NCBI GenBank assembly: GCA_030848705.1
Contig: JAUIZM010000018.1
Location: forward strand, 806,001 to 870,000
Reading direction: 5' to 3'
From: Heracleum sosnowskyi
Lineage: Eukaryota; Streptophyta; Magnoliopsida; Apiales; Apiaceae
DNA: 64,000 nucleotides
Shown: positions 26,380 through 38,447 of the stretch, piece by piece
Numbering within the stretch: the first letter of the stretch is position 1
How the letters are laid out: every line of letters starts with the position of its first letter
Notes under the pieces: generated by a model
Told to the model about the DNA's origin: nothing
The model's database searches: none
What the model saw: only the letters and a program-made list of their open reading frames with translations
Translations under genes and position numbers: made by a program

Positions 26380-28868
26380 TCATGAAGTTACACCCAACTT
26401 GGATAGAATGACACCATGTTGCAAGCCAGTCAAAGGTTTTGTAAGAACATTTGCAAGCTGCAACTTGGTAAGAATGTAAAAAAGAGTAATCAGTCCAGAA
26501 CACAATTTTTCTCTAACAAAATGACAATCAAGCTCAATGTGTTTGGTACTTTCATGATAAACTGGATTTTTGGCTATGTAAATAGCAGTCTGATTATCAC
26601 ATTTAACATGAATTGAAATGATATCAGGAACTGTTAAATCATCCAAGAGTCGAGATAACCAAGCTAATTCTGATGTTAATCTTCGTAAAGGCCTATACTT
26701 AGCTTCTGCTGATGAAAGAGAAACAGTGTGTTGCTTTTTAGACTTCCATGAAATAAGACTGTCACCCAAAAATACAACAAAACCACTCATAGATTTCCTT
26801 GTATGGGGACATGTAGCCCAGTCTGCATCACAATAGGCATTAAGCTGAAATATAGGTGTAGAACTAAAGAAAAGACCATGATCTGGATTAGTCTTTAAGT
26901 ATCTCAGGATATGGACTGTTGCATCCCAATGAGGCTGTCTTGGACATGTCATATACTGACTTAAGTGATGAACACTAAAGGAAATATATGGCCGTGTGTG
27001 TGTAAGAAAATTAAGTTTCGTAACCAGTTTCCTATATAGAAAAGGGTCATTGAGCAATGTACCTTGATCAGAATGTAACTTGTGATTGATGTCTAAAGGA
27101 CTAACAACAGAACTGAGATCCGATGGCAAGAATTCTTGTATAAGGTCTGATGTAAATTTTCTCTGTGAAACAGCCATGCCAGTAGCTAATCTCTTGAATT
27201 TCAGACCCAAAAAATAGTGTAGAGAATCAAGATCTTTGATCTTGAATGTGAAATGAAGAAACTGTTTAATAGCTATGATCTCATCAATATCATTTCCAGT
27301 AACAAGTATATCATCCACATATACATCCAGAAACACTACTGAAGCAGAAGTCTTTTTATAAAACAAGGAATAGTCATTTTTAGAAGTTTTATAACCTCTG
27401 GAAAGCAAAGCAACACTTAGTTTAGAATGCCATTGTTTTGATGCTTGTTTTAACCCATAAAGTGACTTTTCAAGTTTGCATACAAATCCAGGAGGTACAC
27501 TCAAACCAGGAGGAGGCTTCATATACACATCTTCATATAAATCTCCATGTATAAATGCATTATTTACATCTAATTGAGTAATATCCCTTTTTTTTACTGC
27601 CACTGCTACTAAACTTCTAATAGTTGTCATCTTTACTACAGGAGACAAAGTCTCAGTATAATCTATCCATTCCTTTTGTGTGAAGCATTTAACTACAAGT
27701 CTGGCTTTATGTCTTTCTATTGACCCATCAACATTATGTTTTGTTTTAAAAACCCACTTGAAGGAGATGGCTTTCTTACCAGAAGGTAATTTTACTAGAG
27801 ACCAAGTATTATTACTTTCTAGTGCTGAAAATTCATTAGTTATAGCTTGTTTCCATTCAGGATAAACAATAGCTTCTTCATAGGAATGAGGCTCTTCAGG
27901 TAAGACATTTAGGATAGAAGAGTCAACAGTGCAACATATAGAATGTGTATTGGAATATGATGTTGTATTCGAGTAAGTACAAAATGAAGTCATAGTGCAA
28001 GAACAAAAAGAGTATGAGCATTGTGCATGAAGTGGATGTACATAGTGATCAAGATAACCAGGTACTTTAGAAATCCTAGAAGATCTTCTGAGTTGAGAAA
28101 TGTTTTGATTCTGAATTGGTACAGGTGAAGTTGGAGTGTTTGAAATAGAAATTTCAGCAGATGAACTATGATAAGTAACATGAGAGTTTATGACTGGATT
28201 GTTAATGTTAATTGGAACAGATGAATAAGAATGATCTGTATCAATTGGCTCTGTCAAGTCAGGAGATGACAAACACAAAAAATGTGTGGGTGAAACACTA
28301 ACAAAAGGAAAAATATGTTCATGAAAGACAGCAACTCTAGATATGTGAATCTGTTTGGTTTCAAGGTTTAAGAATTTGTATGTTTTCTTTCCATATGGAT
28401 AACCTATAAAGACACAAGGAATTGCCCTGACAGATAACTTATCTTTATGCACTATGGGTGTAGAAATGTAATTGAGACAACCAAAAGGTTTAAGGTGAGA
28501 ATACTGTGGTGACTTATTAAACAGTAATTGAAAAGGTGAAATATTTTCAGAACCTTTGAAGGGAATCTATTTATTAAGTAAGTTGCAGTAAGCACACAGC
28601 CCCCCCCCCCCCCCCCCGAAATCTTTTAGGAAGATTGGATTGGAGTAAAAGAGCTCTAGAGGTCTCTAGGAGATGTTTATGTTTTCTCTCCACAACACCA
28701 CTCCACAACACCATTTTGTTGTGAAGTGTAAGCACGAGATGTTTAGTGAGTGATGCCTTTAGAAGCAAAGAAAGTCTGAGCAAATAAACTTAATACTAAT
28801 TCAAGGGCATTATCTGTTCTAATTGTGTGAACATGACATTTGAACTGATTTTCCACAATTAAATATGT
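26380..28868 (-). pseudogene. Ty1/Copia pol fragment (integrase end, RT, RNase H), truncated
   Basis: On the - strand the fragment starts inside the integrase catalytic core (RTDNALEL, then GVVERKHKHLLE with the catalytic Glu). It continues through the integrase C-terminus into an open frame of 690 codons from 28452. That frame holds RT motifs (WVFKTKHNVDGSIERHKARL, LDVNNAFIHGDL, SLYGLKQASKQWHSKL, catalytic YVDDILVTGN) and RNase H (DADWATCPHTRKSMSG, SSAEAKYRPLRRLTSELAWL), ending at SKLGVTS. Gag, protease and the integrase N-terminus are missing. The 28,570-28,800 part is broken by an in-frame stop, a 12-13-base duplication around GGTGTTGTGGAGT and an 18-base C run. Confidence 0.88.
28600..28617. 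repeat. Homopolymer run of 18 C
   Basis: The run interrupts the Copia integrase coding frame. It could be real slippage or an assembly error. Confidence 0.9.
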
Positions 28869-29717
28869 CACGAGTTTTAATATTTTAAATTTTAGGTATG
28901 AGGCATCTCTCATTATAATTATATACTATTATATAATAAGGATTATATTATGTAAAAAATAATCTTACGAGAATTTATAACCAACATGTTAATATGGAAT
29001 AAATATGTCAATTTAACTAATATTCAAATAAAAATAGGTATTAAATTTGTTCAATATTTATTATATTTTTAACATAAACATCATTATTAATCATCGTGTT
29101 TTGTTTGAGTAGAAATAAATATAAATATCTAGACTTAGCAGATAAAAAGGTGTAAATTATAATTATGAAGTTTGAAATATTAATATTATTAATTTAAAAA
29201 TGGATCAAATAACAACATGAATCTTATATAAACCTAAAATCGATATTAATCCAAAATATGGATAGTCCGATTGAAGTAAAGTTAAAATTTTCATTCAAAT
29301 CTAAATATGAATACTCAGAATTGAGTTATGTAAAATTTATAATATATAAATATGTTAACATGTGTGTTGTTTTAAAACTTTTGTTTTATTGGCCCAAAAT
29401 CCCACTTAATACTGGACATCCTTATTAAAGTTGTCTATAATTTACAATAAATAAAACATGGCATAATTTGTAATTTGGTTAATACTCTCTTGATTAATCT
29501 CTTTGTCTTTTGGTATTTTTAAATTTTACTAATTTCAAATAAAAAGTTAATAATAAACAAATTGTAATACACACGTTGATAACTTTCCACATAATTTTAA
29601 ATAACTACATTCTCCGAAAGAATTTTACAAAACTCACCTTAAACTCAATTTGATATAATGTTAAAAGTTGTTCTCTACATAAGTTCAAGATTTGATTGCT
29701 ACCAACAATATATCAAA
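28869..29717. other. AT-rich intergenic DNA, nothing recognised
   Basis: Lies between the Copia fragment and the first Helitron 5' terminus. No coding signature, RNA gene or terminal repeats identified. Confidence 0.5.
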
Positions 29718-29866
29718 TCTATTATATATCTATTATATTATTAATAGCCCAACATGGGTTTAATATTAGTCAGACATTTTATTCAATTCAATTGGTGAGA
29801 CTTTTTAATGCACTTGAAATGTCTTAATTGCCCTTGTGTTCATTACTTTATAAAAAAAATGTTGCC

Positions 29867-29932
29867 AACGAGAATTGAACCTTGGTCTTCATTTTAATTT
29901 GCACATTGTCATACCACTAGGCCACAAACTCA
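29867..29932 (-). other. tRNA-like A/B-box module near Helitron 5' end
   Basis: On the - strand TGGCCTAGTGGTA (A-box-like) precedes AGGTTCAATTC (B-box-like). The A-to-B spacing is about 43 bases, as in a tRNA gene, but there is no matching acceptor stem, so this is not a functional tRNA gene. It lies about 140-200 bases inside the Helitron 5' end, antisense to it. Confidence 0.55.
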
Positions 29933-30416
29933 TATGTGTTGTTTACCAAACACATTTATATGTGTTTGTGTGTCGCGTGAGCCTAGAAAACAAATAAGAT
30001 TTATATAGATTGAGAGATAAATTATATATGTCCACGATAAAATTTATTATAATTATTATTTGAGATATGAATACTACGTTTATAAAATAATTAGATTAAT
30101 TTTATATTTGTGTTCAAATTATGAAATAATAAATTAGATTATGAATACGGTTTAAATAATCATTGTATTAGTTAGTATAATTGTGTTAACAGAATATGAT
30201 ATTATTAAAAACCGTCATGCAATTCCTATCATTGGAATCTAAAAGGATCAAAAACTGAATTAAGTTTATAAAACTTAAACGATAAATACACGCACACTCA
30301 TGACACTGTAACCGACACATACCGAATTTCATCACCGTCAGTGATCCCTGACTCAACACTGCCACCATACACTCACTCATATCTTTCATTCATCATTTGC
30401 AACATATTTAACATAT

Positions 30417-30424
<8 letters not shown>

Positions 30425-30501
<77 letters not shown>
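30425..30501. repeat. Compound (AT)n(GT)n microsatellite
   Basis: About 44 bases of AT repeats run directly into about 32 bases of GT repeats. Confidence 0.95.
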
Positions 30502-30503
<2 letters not shown>

Positions 30504-32780
30504 ACAACACCGAAATGTGAATAATCGAAAATGGTTTTAGAAAAAATATTATATCAGGGGTTATGCAAATTAACGTTTAATTACATCAAATATGTCGTGG
30601 AGATCTAATGATAAATTTTTGAGTATTGGGGTTGTGTTAAAGTCTCATCTTAATAGAATTATGGGTTCAGATATAATATATGATCAATTTATAGATCAAA
30701 TTAATGTTTGTATAAAATTGTTACTTACTTTCTAACATGTTTTGATTTGTAAATATTTATTTAAAAAAATAATGTACAAGTAAAATTTTACATTTATTGA
30801 TCTATATTATATAATATTGTTAATAAATTTAAATATTTTTGGTTGATTATCTTAAATTTTCATCGTTTTAAAAGTATATATGCTAAGAATAATATTTTTT
30901 TTTACAATATTACATAATTACAACATTTTATATTTGTCATATACATTTTTTTTATTATCTTAATAATTATTAGTAACTATCATATTTTGGATACATATAT
31001 TTAATGTAGGCAAACGATCCAAAACAAATTATGATAAAACTAGAGAATCGAGATATAAATGAATAATAGTTCAACACATAATCAAGTGTAGCATTTGTTA
31101 TTTGTCTTTTAGTATTTGATCGGTATCGTTAATCTATGATATTAATGGATGTGACATAAAAAGTTTTAAGATATGTCAAACGTAATTATATTATTAGTAT
31201 CATGTATTGTTTTTCACTGTATTGATAAGAACATTGTTTAACTTGAATTGTAGGAAACATATACTTTTTGTTAATCACACGACATGATATATTTGTACAA
31301 ATCGAGGAGATTTTTATTTGTACCCCACGTCGGGAGCTTAAGTGGGGGAGTTTTAAACACTTCAGTCCCATATCGATGAGGTTTGAGACTTTAGTTCAGT
31401 TTATAAGTCACAATAATACTACTAAATGCATCAATAAATCATGATCTTTTGTGGGCTTGTGGTGGAATTGTGGATTACCAATGTTGGTTTTTGGCCAGTA
31501 TATTTCGGCTTATTCGGACTCAGAATCAGAATTTGAATCGATCTTCGAGAAAAAGGCTCGAGATTTGACCCAGGTCGTCACAATCTATCCCTAATTCCAC
31601 CCCCTAACGAATTTCGGCTGGCTCCTTTTTTCCACATGTTCTCCTACTTACGGAACATGCCGCGAGAAATGCCAGGTACTTTACATAAATAATGAGACAA
31701 ATTTTTACATAGTATGTTGATGAAACACTACGTACAAGGTACAACTCAATTTGCAGAACTAATTACCCAACTCAGTGAAGTTGCACAATTGTCTGGCATC
31801 ACCGTTAAAACATGTCAAAGGACATCCGTATCATCAGGTTTCAAATCTCCATCCCCGCCTTTAATACCACAAAAAATTTAATATTTAAAAATACACAATT
31901 ATGTCATTTTCTTAATACTGCATTACTTCAAGATAAGAATCTAGAAGAACAACCAAACACACAACATCTATCGATAATGATAGACACTTGGTGCTCCTAA
32001 GAGTTGAACTATTGTCATGTACATGCATCATTTACGGGGTCAAAGTTTGTCGTGAAACACATCGTGTAAGCATTAACATAGGTACGGAAAAAGAAAATCA
32101 TATGAACACAACTAATGGTAGTAGACCCATGTTAATATGTACTCCGCAAAATGAAATAATGCATATTTCGCATCAAATTCACTATACAAGGATGAAACTA
32201 TATTACCTAAAAAATGAAACGATGCTACCTAGAACTGGTTCAATAGAAATTTTCTTAGCCTTTGGTTCTTTCATTTATGTTATCGTACAACAGGGTTTAA
32301 CTCTTTTACTTAACGAATGTAAATGGTAGTTCACAAATAGTGACTGCAAATAGTGGAAAAGTCGGATTCCATATTTTATTAACATTATACACAATCACTT
32401 GCACGAATGTGCAACAAAAACAAAATTAAACACAAGAATGTTTCAGCATAAATTTTGCACACAATAAACATATTTAGTATAAGATTACTCATTCACAATT
32501 CTAAAAGACCTCAATTATAATTGATTTCTAATGATAACCAACTGCAATTTCTATACCCACACTCCGGCTCCTATTATATGATTCATGAGCCATTAAAAAT
32601 AAGACAACACCTCAAAATTATAAAAATTATGCTAGAGAATAACCCGTGCCTCGCACGGGTTTTCATGCTAGTTATTATATATATAATAGAGCAACTAGGG
32701 GTTCAGTGAGACAATTTAATCGATGTGAAATTACTAAATTACCCCTCTCATATATTAGGATGACAAAAAAATTGTTTCTA

Positions 32781-32841
32781 ATGGGAATTGAACCTTTGAC
32801 CTCTTGATTAGAAGTGACATTCCTTACCACTATGCTAGACA
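32781..32841 (-). other. tRNA-like A/B-box module near Helitron 5' end
   Basis: On the - strand TAGCATAGTGGTAAGG is followed about 43 bases later by AGGTTCAATTCCC, close to the A- and B-box consensus of Pol III internal promoters. No cloverleaf acceptor stem. Same position and orientation relative to its Helitron as the module at 29,867. Confidence 0.6.
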
Positions 32842-32865
32842 TCTATTTTGATTGTATTATGAAAC

Positions 32866-33245
32866 TCTTTTATAATATGTGCAAATACTCAATATGTTAT
32901 ATTCTATTTTGGTCTCTTCTTGTAATCTACTTGGTAAGATAGATAATTTATTTTCACAAATGCCTTAAAATCATATATCTGACCATGACCATGTTAGAGA
33001 AAAATTCGCGCAAAATAAATATACAAAATGTTATAAACTGTAATTTGATCCATAAAATATGAAACTCTTTATTAATATCCGCAAATACTCAATATGTTAT
33101 CCTCTATTTTGGTCTCTTCTTGTAATCTACTTGGAAAGGTAGATAATTTATTTCCACAAGTGTCTCAAAATTATATTTCAGGGAAAAACTCACGCAAAAA
33201 TAGATATACAAAATGTTATAAAATTGGATTTGATCCATTAAAAAA
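32866..33245. repeat. Tandem duplication, two units of about 190 bases
   Basis: Unit 1 (about 32,866-33,053) and unit 2 (about 33,056-33,245) share ATGAAACTCTTTATAATATG-like starts, ATTTTGGTCTCTTCTTG and CAAAATGTTATAAA. Inside the second Helitron. Confidence 0.75.
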
Positions 33246-34200
33246 GAATTATATTAATATTTGTATATTACATGTTTTTTTGCATTAAGTACATAATGGC
33301 TCATGTTATATATACTGTTAGATTACAAATTATATATAACCATGACCTAGGTCATAGTGTGACAAATGTTGACATCTATAGCCAATATCAACTATTATAT
33401 TATGTTTTAATATTTATTTTAAAATTTAAAACGATCAACATATTTACTCCTTTTCAATTATATCATTTTCTATAATAAGCGTAAAACGGATTTTTATTCA
33501 TTATTTAACATTTATTACTGCTTCATTATAAGATTTTAACAACTTATAATTATATACGCATTTTTGAAATTTTAGTTACTAATATAGATTAAAACTGTAG
33601 TTTTATTATGGTCCAATATATTATAAGTCTCGTCCTCAATAGATAAATTTTATACGTTGATCATTTTCGAAAAATATACTATTAGTATATAAAGTATTGA
33701 ACCCGAAAAATGCAAAGAGTTTTCTCTTTCTATACTAATAAAAAAATTTGTGTTGGTGATTTTTACAAGGAAGTTGAAGTTGTCATCGTACAACTAAATC
33801 AAATATAAAGTAATATCGCTTTGAATTTTTGAATATCAATGATAAAATATTAAATGTATTAAATGTTAAATTATTTGTGTCAAGTGTCAATTGTAAGGTG
33901 AAACGAGTAACTTATCATGAATGCTTCTTGAGAGGTATAAGTAATAGTTTTCTGAAATAAAGTATATCCACAACTGTACAGTTATTGCATTCATCGTGCC
34001 TGCATGGAGACCCTTCTTAAAACGGGCAAAGTGGTATGCATTCGTTTAAATGGTATATCCACACGTACTAATACAACTTATATTTCTACACTTTTACTCT
34101 ATTATACACACCGATCAAATATTACAACATTCACTTAACGGCTACCCCATGAACTACAAACAGGTAAATGGAGTGCCAATGTTCCCCCAGTCGAGTGAGA

Positions 34201-34400
34201 AAGATCAAAATACACATCTAAAACAAAATTTGAGAAGAAAAAAGTGGAGGAGACGGGGAAAAAGGAAAGAAAAGCCAAAGAGACAGTAAAAGAGGGATAA
34301 GAAGGATAAGAGAGGGGTCTCCAAAGAGTGACGCCGAAAATAGAAGGCAACCAACACCGTAGGAGGAGGCATGAGAGAGAGAGAGAGAGAGGGGGGGGGG
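34201..34400. repeat. Purine-rich repeat, copy 1, with GA/G tract
   Basis: Contains AAGTGGAGGAGACGG, AAAGCCAAAGAGAC and GAAAATAGAAGGCAACCA, ending in a GA run followed by ten G. A second copy of the same words lies at 34,725-34,960. Antisense frames here are low-complexity and not credible genes. Confidence 0.7.
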
Positions 34401-34724
34401 CAAATAACATAAATAAATTAACCTCAAAAAAGCACAAACTCGACAATATCGATAAAGAACAATTTGTCACTGCCAGCTCAAACAACAACCCATGACAAAT
34501 ATTTACTTTATGAGCATACCAACTCCAAGTGCATTACATGCGCAAAGCCTACAAATTTGGTTCAAGCATTCCATCAAACACATAATACACACTCTAAATA
34601 AACACAAACTAAACAGTCAAAGAATGCATTTGAGTAAACAATTACGACGCACACTAAATAAACAAAGCATAACATGCATTTCAATAAATGTGTTGTAATA
34701 TATTACATATTCCTAAGGATCATC

Positions 34725-34960
34725 ACATAAGAGAGGGGTCTCTAGAGAGTGACACCGAAAATAGAAGGCAACCACCATTGGAGGGGGCATGAAAGGAGAG
34801 AGAGAGAGCGCGATCAAAATACAGATCCTAAACAAAAGTTGAGAAGAAAAAGTGGAGGAGACGGAGAGAAAGGAAATAAAAGCCAAAGAGACCGTAAAAG
34901 AGGGATACGAATGATAAGTGGGGAGTCTCCATAGAGTGACGTCGAAAATAGAAGGCAGAG
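34725..34960. repeat. Purine-rich repeat, copy 2
   Basis: Shares AGAGGGGTCTC, GAAAATAGAAGGCA, AAGTGGAGGAGACGG and AAAGCCAAAGAGAC with copy 1, with the parts in a rotated order, suggesting a former longer tandem array in the Helitron. Confidence 0.65.
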
Positions 34961-35342
34961 AGGGGGAGATTTCAGGATGGGTGGAGAATGCAATAATTTT
35001 TCAATGAACTAAGAATTTCAATGAGTCAATTTATTCAATGCGAAATGATAATTATACTCTCAAATTTCGAAATGACATTTTAATCTATATTATAATTATC
35101 TCATATCAAAATATCTGTAACTCATAAAATACGTTGAAATTTACGAAATATTTTAGAACATGCCCGTGCCTCGCACGGGCTATAAAGCTAGTTAACATTT
35201 AAAACTCCATCAACGGATATTAGTTATGTGAATTTTAATTCGTAAAGGATAAATTTATGACTTATGTTACGCGATGGTGATAATTAGATTTTTTTTAATA
35301 TTATTTTATTACTGAGCAGAAATAGATTATTATCAATTGAGT

Positions 35343-35523
35343 AATGCTAGAGGTACCGAAATCTGGTACCGAATGATGTGGCATTGATGACGTGATAATT
35401 TAGAATGATTTTATTGGTGGAACTAATGTGAATGCAGGAGGGTCCATTATTATTAGTCAATCAGAATATAACATATGACATTCGATATCAAATTTCAGTA
35501 CCCAATTCGATACCTCTAGCATT
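35343..35523. mobile_element. Small MITE with AATGCTAGAGGTA ends
   Basis: Left AATGCTAGAGGTACCGAA and reverse-complemented right AATGCTAGAGGTATCGAA are inverted repeats around a 180-base non-coding element. A similar single end is present at about 50,055. Confidence 0.65.
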
Positions 35524-35671
35524 ATTCTTATCAATTATCAGTAGTAGCAGATAGTAGGTGCGTGCCACCGTGCCGGCCATGGAAATTCGTATCCAGAAAG
35601 AAAATAAGGGAGTTTGGTCATGGTGGACCATCACGTCACATCACACGTACATGTTTGTGTAATTTATTTAT

Positions 35672-35937
35672 CGGGTTAATTATCAAACCTATCGCTCATT
35701 GAATTCAAATGTATCAAATTAGTCACTCATTGTAAAAATGACTCAATTTAGTTATTAATTTGAAATTTTATATCAAGAAGATCATCTGTGAATGACTACA
35801 TTGATACAAATTTTCAACTTTTCAATGATTAAGTTGATACGAATTTTCAAATTCGTGACTAAATTGAGTCAATTTTACAATAAGTGACTTAATTGATATA
35901 TTTGAATGCAATGAGTGATGTATTTGATACTTATCCC
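35672..35937. mobile_element. Mutator-like MITE with long TIRs
   Basis: About 265 bases, most of it inverted repeat: GGGTTAATTATCAAAC on the left and GGGATAAGTATCAAAT as the reverse complement on the right, both followed by CACTCATTG-type blocks. A 9-base direct repeat TTTATTTAT flanks it (35663-35671 and 35938-35946). Non-coding. Confidence 0.65.
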
Positions 35938-35944
35938 TTTATTT

Positions 35945-36258
35945 ATTTCATCTGTTCCATTCATTCTATACAGTTTCCATTTTGGGATGTCCCTCTCATT
36001 TCTATACATTCCAAAAATAGTAACTTTTAATAATATAAAACACTATTACACCAATACTTTCTCCACTATCTTTATTCTATAATAATATAAAACACTATTA
36101 CACCAATTATTTTCATCCATTATCTCAAATCTATTATTAAATTTTGATAAGTCTCACCACTTAACCACTTTCATCTAACTTTACTTATTTTTTATACATT
36201 TTATTGGTCTCTGTGTCCAAACTAAATGTACATTACTCAATAGGACAGAGTGAGTATT
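35945..36258. mobile_element. Stowaway-like MITE
   Basis: Left end TCATCTGTTCCATTCATTC and reverse-complemented right end ACTCACTCTGTCCTATTGAG are imperfect inverted repeats of the CTCCCTCCGTCC type. About 310 bases, with an internal tandem repeat around ATAATATAAAACACTATTAC. Non-coding. Confidence 0.5.
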
Positions 36259-36479
36259 AATCTATGAATCAAACGCATTTTAAAGATGCGTAACACATGA
36301 ATGAAGGGGTGATATGCATTTAGCAATTGCGTAACGCCCGTTTTTAACTTTATTTTTTTGTATTTTTTTTTTGAAAAAATACATGATACTCATTATTCAA
36401 ATGCATAATAGAAATACTGATTTCACAAATCAATATACTTATATAAAGGAGAAGACGAGGGCGGTGATGTGGCGCTCTA

Positions 36480-37310
36480 GAAATTACAACTTCTTTATTA
36501 TTTTCGAATTTGTAGGACTTGATAGAACTTTCTTTGACTTAAAAAATTACAACTTTCTAATTATTTTCGAATTTGTAGGCTTGATAAAACTTTCTTTTAT
36601 TATTTTCAAACTTGATAGAACTTTTTTTGATTTAGAAAATTACAACTTCCTTATTATTTTCGAAAATTTGTAGGACTCGATAAAACTTTCTTTGATTTAG
36701 AAAATTTATTTGATTTAAAAAATTACAACTTCCTTATTATTTGATTTAGAAAATTACAACTTTCTTATTATTTTCGAATTTATAGGCTTGATAGAACTTT
36801 CTTTTATTATTTTCAAACTTGATAGAACTTTCTTTGGTTTAGAAAATTACAACTTCCTTATTATTTTCGAATTTGTAGGACTTGATAGAACTTTCTTTGA
36901 TTTAGAAAATTTCTTTGATTTAGAAAATTACAACTTCCTTATTATTTTCTAATTTGTAGGACTTGATAGAACTTTTTTTGATTTAGAAAATTACAACTTC
37001 CTTATTATTTTCGAATTTGTAGGCTTCTAACTTTCTTTTATTATTTTCAAACTTGATAGAACTCTCTTTGATTTAGAAAATTACAACTTCCTTATTATTT
37101 TCGAATTTGTAGGACTTGACAAAACTTTCTTTGATTTAGAAAATTTATTTGATTTAAAAAATTACAACTTCCTTATTATTTGATTTTGAAAATTACAACT
37201 TCCTTATTATTTTCGAATTTGTAGGCTTGATAGAACTTTCTTTTATTATTTTCAAACTTGATATAACTTTCTTTTATTATTTTCAAATTTTATAAAACTT
37301 TTCTTTTATA
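36480..37310. repeat. Minisatellite inside the Helitron
   Basis: About eleven imperfect units built from three blocks: AAAATTACAACTTCCTTATT, TTTTCGAATTTGTAGG, and CTTGATAGAACTTTCTTTGA. Unit length varies because blocks are dropped or doubled. Confidence 0.85.
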
Positions 37311-37460
37311 ATACTTCTTGACTTTTAAACATAATGGATTTTCATGTTATTCACCTTACAAACACCTATAATTAAAAGCCATTCATAACAAAAAATCTAC
37401 GCCAAAGTTTTTTTACATAGCTTCAAATTTTTACATCCATATTTACTATCAATACAACTA

Positions 37461-38056
37461 TGGCCTACACCATGTTGGATGCTTTGAACGACAACAACTA
37501 TACCTGATGATAAGAGTACGAGTATGTAGAATGTGGGAATCTGTCAATCCAAATACTGAATAAATGATCAGTCTTGACATGATTTTGATCGATGAAAAGG
37601 TTAATAAATCAATAGACTTATAACTTATTAGTTTGTCAAATTGTATGATGTTATTAACTTTTGTAAGATATGTTGTATGACAAATCAATATACTTATAAC
37701 TTATTAGTTTGTCAAATTTTATGATGTTATTAACTTTTCTAAGATATGTTGTATGACAGGAAAATTTGATCCATGCTACGATCCCGAAGATTCTGGTCTC
37801 TCGGTTCAAAGATCTTTTAGAGGAAAGCTCCGTGTACGGCATCGAAAATCTAAAAGTTGTTTCAAGTACAGGGAAATATAGAGCACTATCACATGGGTCT
37901 AAATTGTTCTTCATACGCATAACGTTGCCTAAGAATATGCATAACGTTGCCTAAGAGATTGGAAGAAAGCATCGTCAACATATCACTACATGGATTTCAG
38001 TTCATATGTCCAGATATGATTGATGCACGTATTAATGACACTAATATACTCTCAGG
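37461..38056 (+). pseudogene. RPA1-like (DUF223 OB-fold) protein remnant in Helitron
   Basis: From 37,504 the frame reads IRVRVCRMWESVNP, then an in-frame TAA at 37,561, then MISLDMILIDEKV, resembling the first strands of the plant RPA70-like OB fold. After a probable intron with a 77-base tandem duplication (37,604-37,758), the frame resumes from about 37,759 as LIHATIPKILVSRFKDLLEE, GIENLKVVSSTGKYRAL and HGFQFICPDMIDARINDTNI. The order and spacing match Helitron-associated replication protein A-like genes. The stop and a short duplication (ATAACGTTGCCTAAGA twice at about 37,920-37,955) indicate loss of function. Confidence 0.65.
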
Positions 38057-38447
38057 TATTTTCATGCAATAATATATTAGAGTAATATATAAGTAATAAT
38101 ATTATATAAGTTAAAATTTAAACTATAATGTTCTAATATTATTTTTTCTAATAATACTCTAAATATAAGTAATATTATATGTTTATATTGATTTTATCAA
38201 TATAATTTTTTAAATATATATCTGGCAATGGTATCGGTCCAAAAAAATAAAAATTCAAACTCTATAAACAAAAGGAATATGTAAATAATTTATAATATCA
38301 CTTACCCAAATGCAAATTTTACGGAATATATTTTATTTGATAATTTAAATAATTTTGTAGATATTTATTTCATAATTTTTATTCTAATATTCTTTTTCTT
38401 AACAAATATATTCTAATGCCGCTGCGAAGCGCGGCTCAATAACCTAG

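Larger units (their letters stand above)
29729..32671 (+). mobile_element. Non-autonomous Helitron, first of a tail-to-head pair
   Basis: 3' end: stem-loop ACCCGTGC-CTC-GCACGGGT, then TTTCATGCTAG, followed by T (32672), matching the Helitron rule (hairpin, about 10 bases, CTRR, T). 5' end: A followed by TCTATTATATTATTAATAG at 29,729; an equally good A/TC lies at 29,718. The interior is AT-rich, includes a large microsatellite, and holds no RepHel gene. A short open frame at about 31,706-31,880 (about 55 codons) has no recognised family. The 5' boundary is inferred from similarity to the other family members. Confidence 0.55.
32672..35191 (+). mobile_element. Non-autonomous Helitron, second of a tail-to-head pair
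   Basis: 3' end: GCCCGTGC-CTC-GCACGGGC stem-loop, TATAAAG, then CTAG (35188-35191) and T. The 5' end directly abuts the CTAG of the preceding Helitron, starting TTATTATATATATAATAG; the canonical 5' TC is not present. The interior carries a tandem duplication and two purine-rich repeats but no transposition gene. Confidence 0.5.
36430..38447 (+). mobile_element. Helitron with minisatellite and RPA-like remnant
   Basis: A 2,018-base element with both ends canonical: host A (36429), then TCAATATACTTATATAAAGG; stem-loop GCCGC-TGCGAAGC-GCGGC, TCAATAAC, then CTAG (38444-38447) and host T (38448). There is no target duplication, as expected. The interior holds a minisatellite (36,480-37,310) and a decayed gene for an RPA-like OB-fold protein, a class of accessory gene known from plant Helitrons. 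No Rep/helicase is present, so it depends on another element for movement. Confidence 0.75.

Noticed and set aside
31988..32329. 113-codon plus-strand frame inside the first Helitron
   Set aside because: No recognisable domain, no splice context, and AT-rich composition like the surrounding non-coding sequence. Possibly a captured fragment, but not supportable.
34135..34488. 117-codon minus-strand frame with Leu/Ser/Pro-rich sequence
   Set aside because: It arises from a GA/G-rich low-complexity tract inside a Helitron; hydrophobic runs are a by-product of CT repeats.
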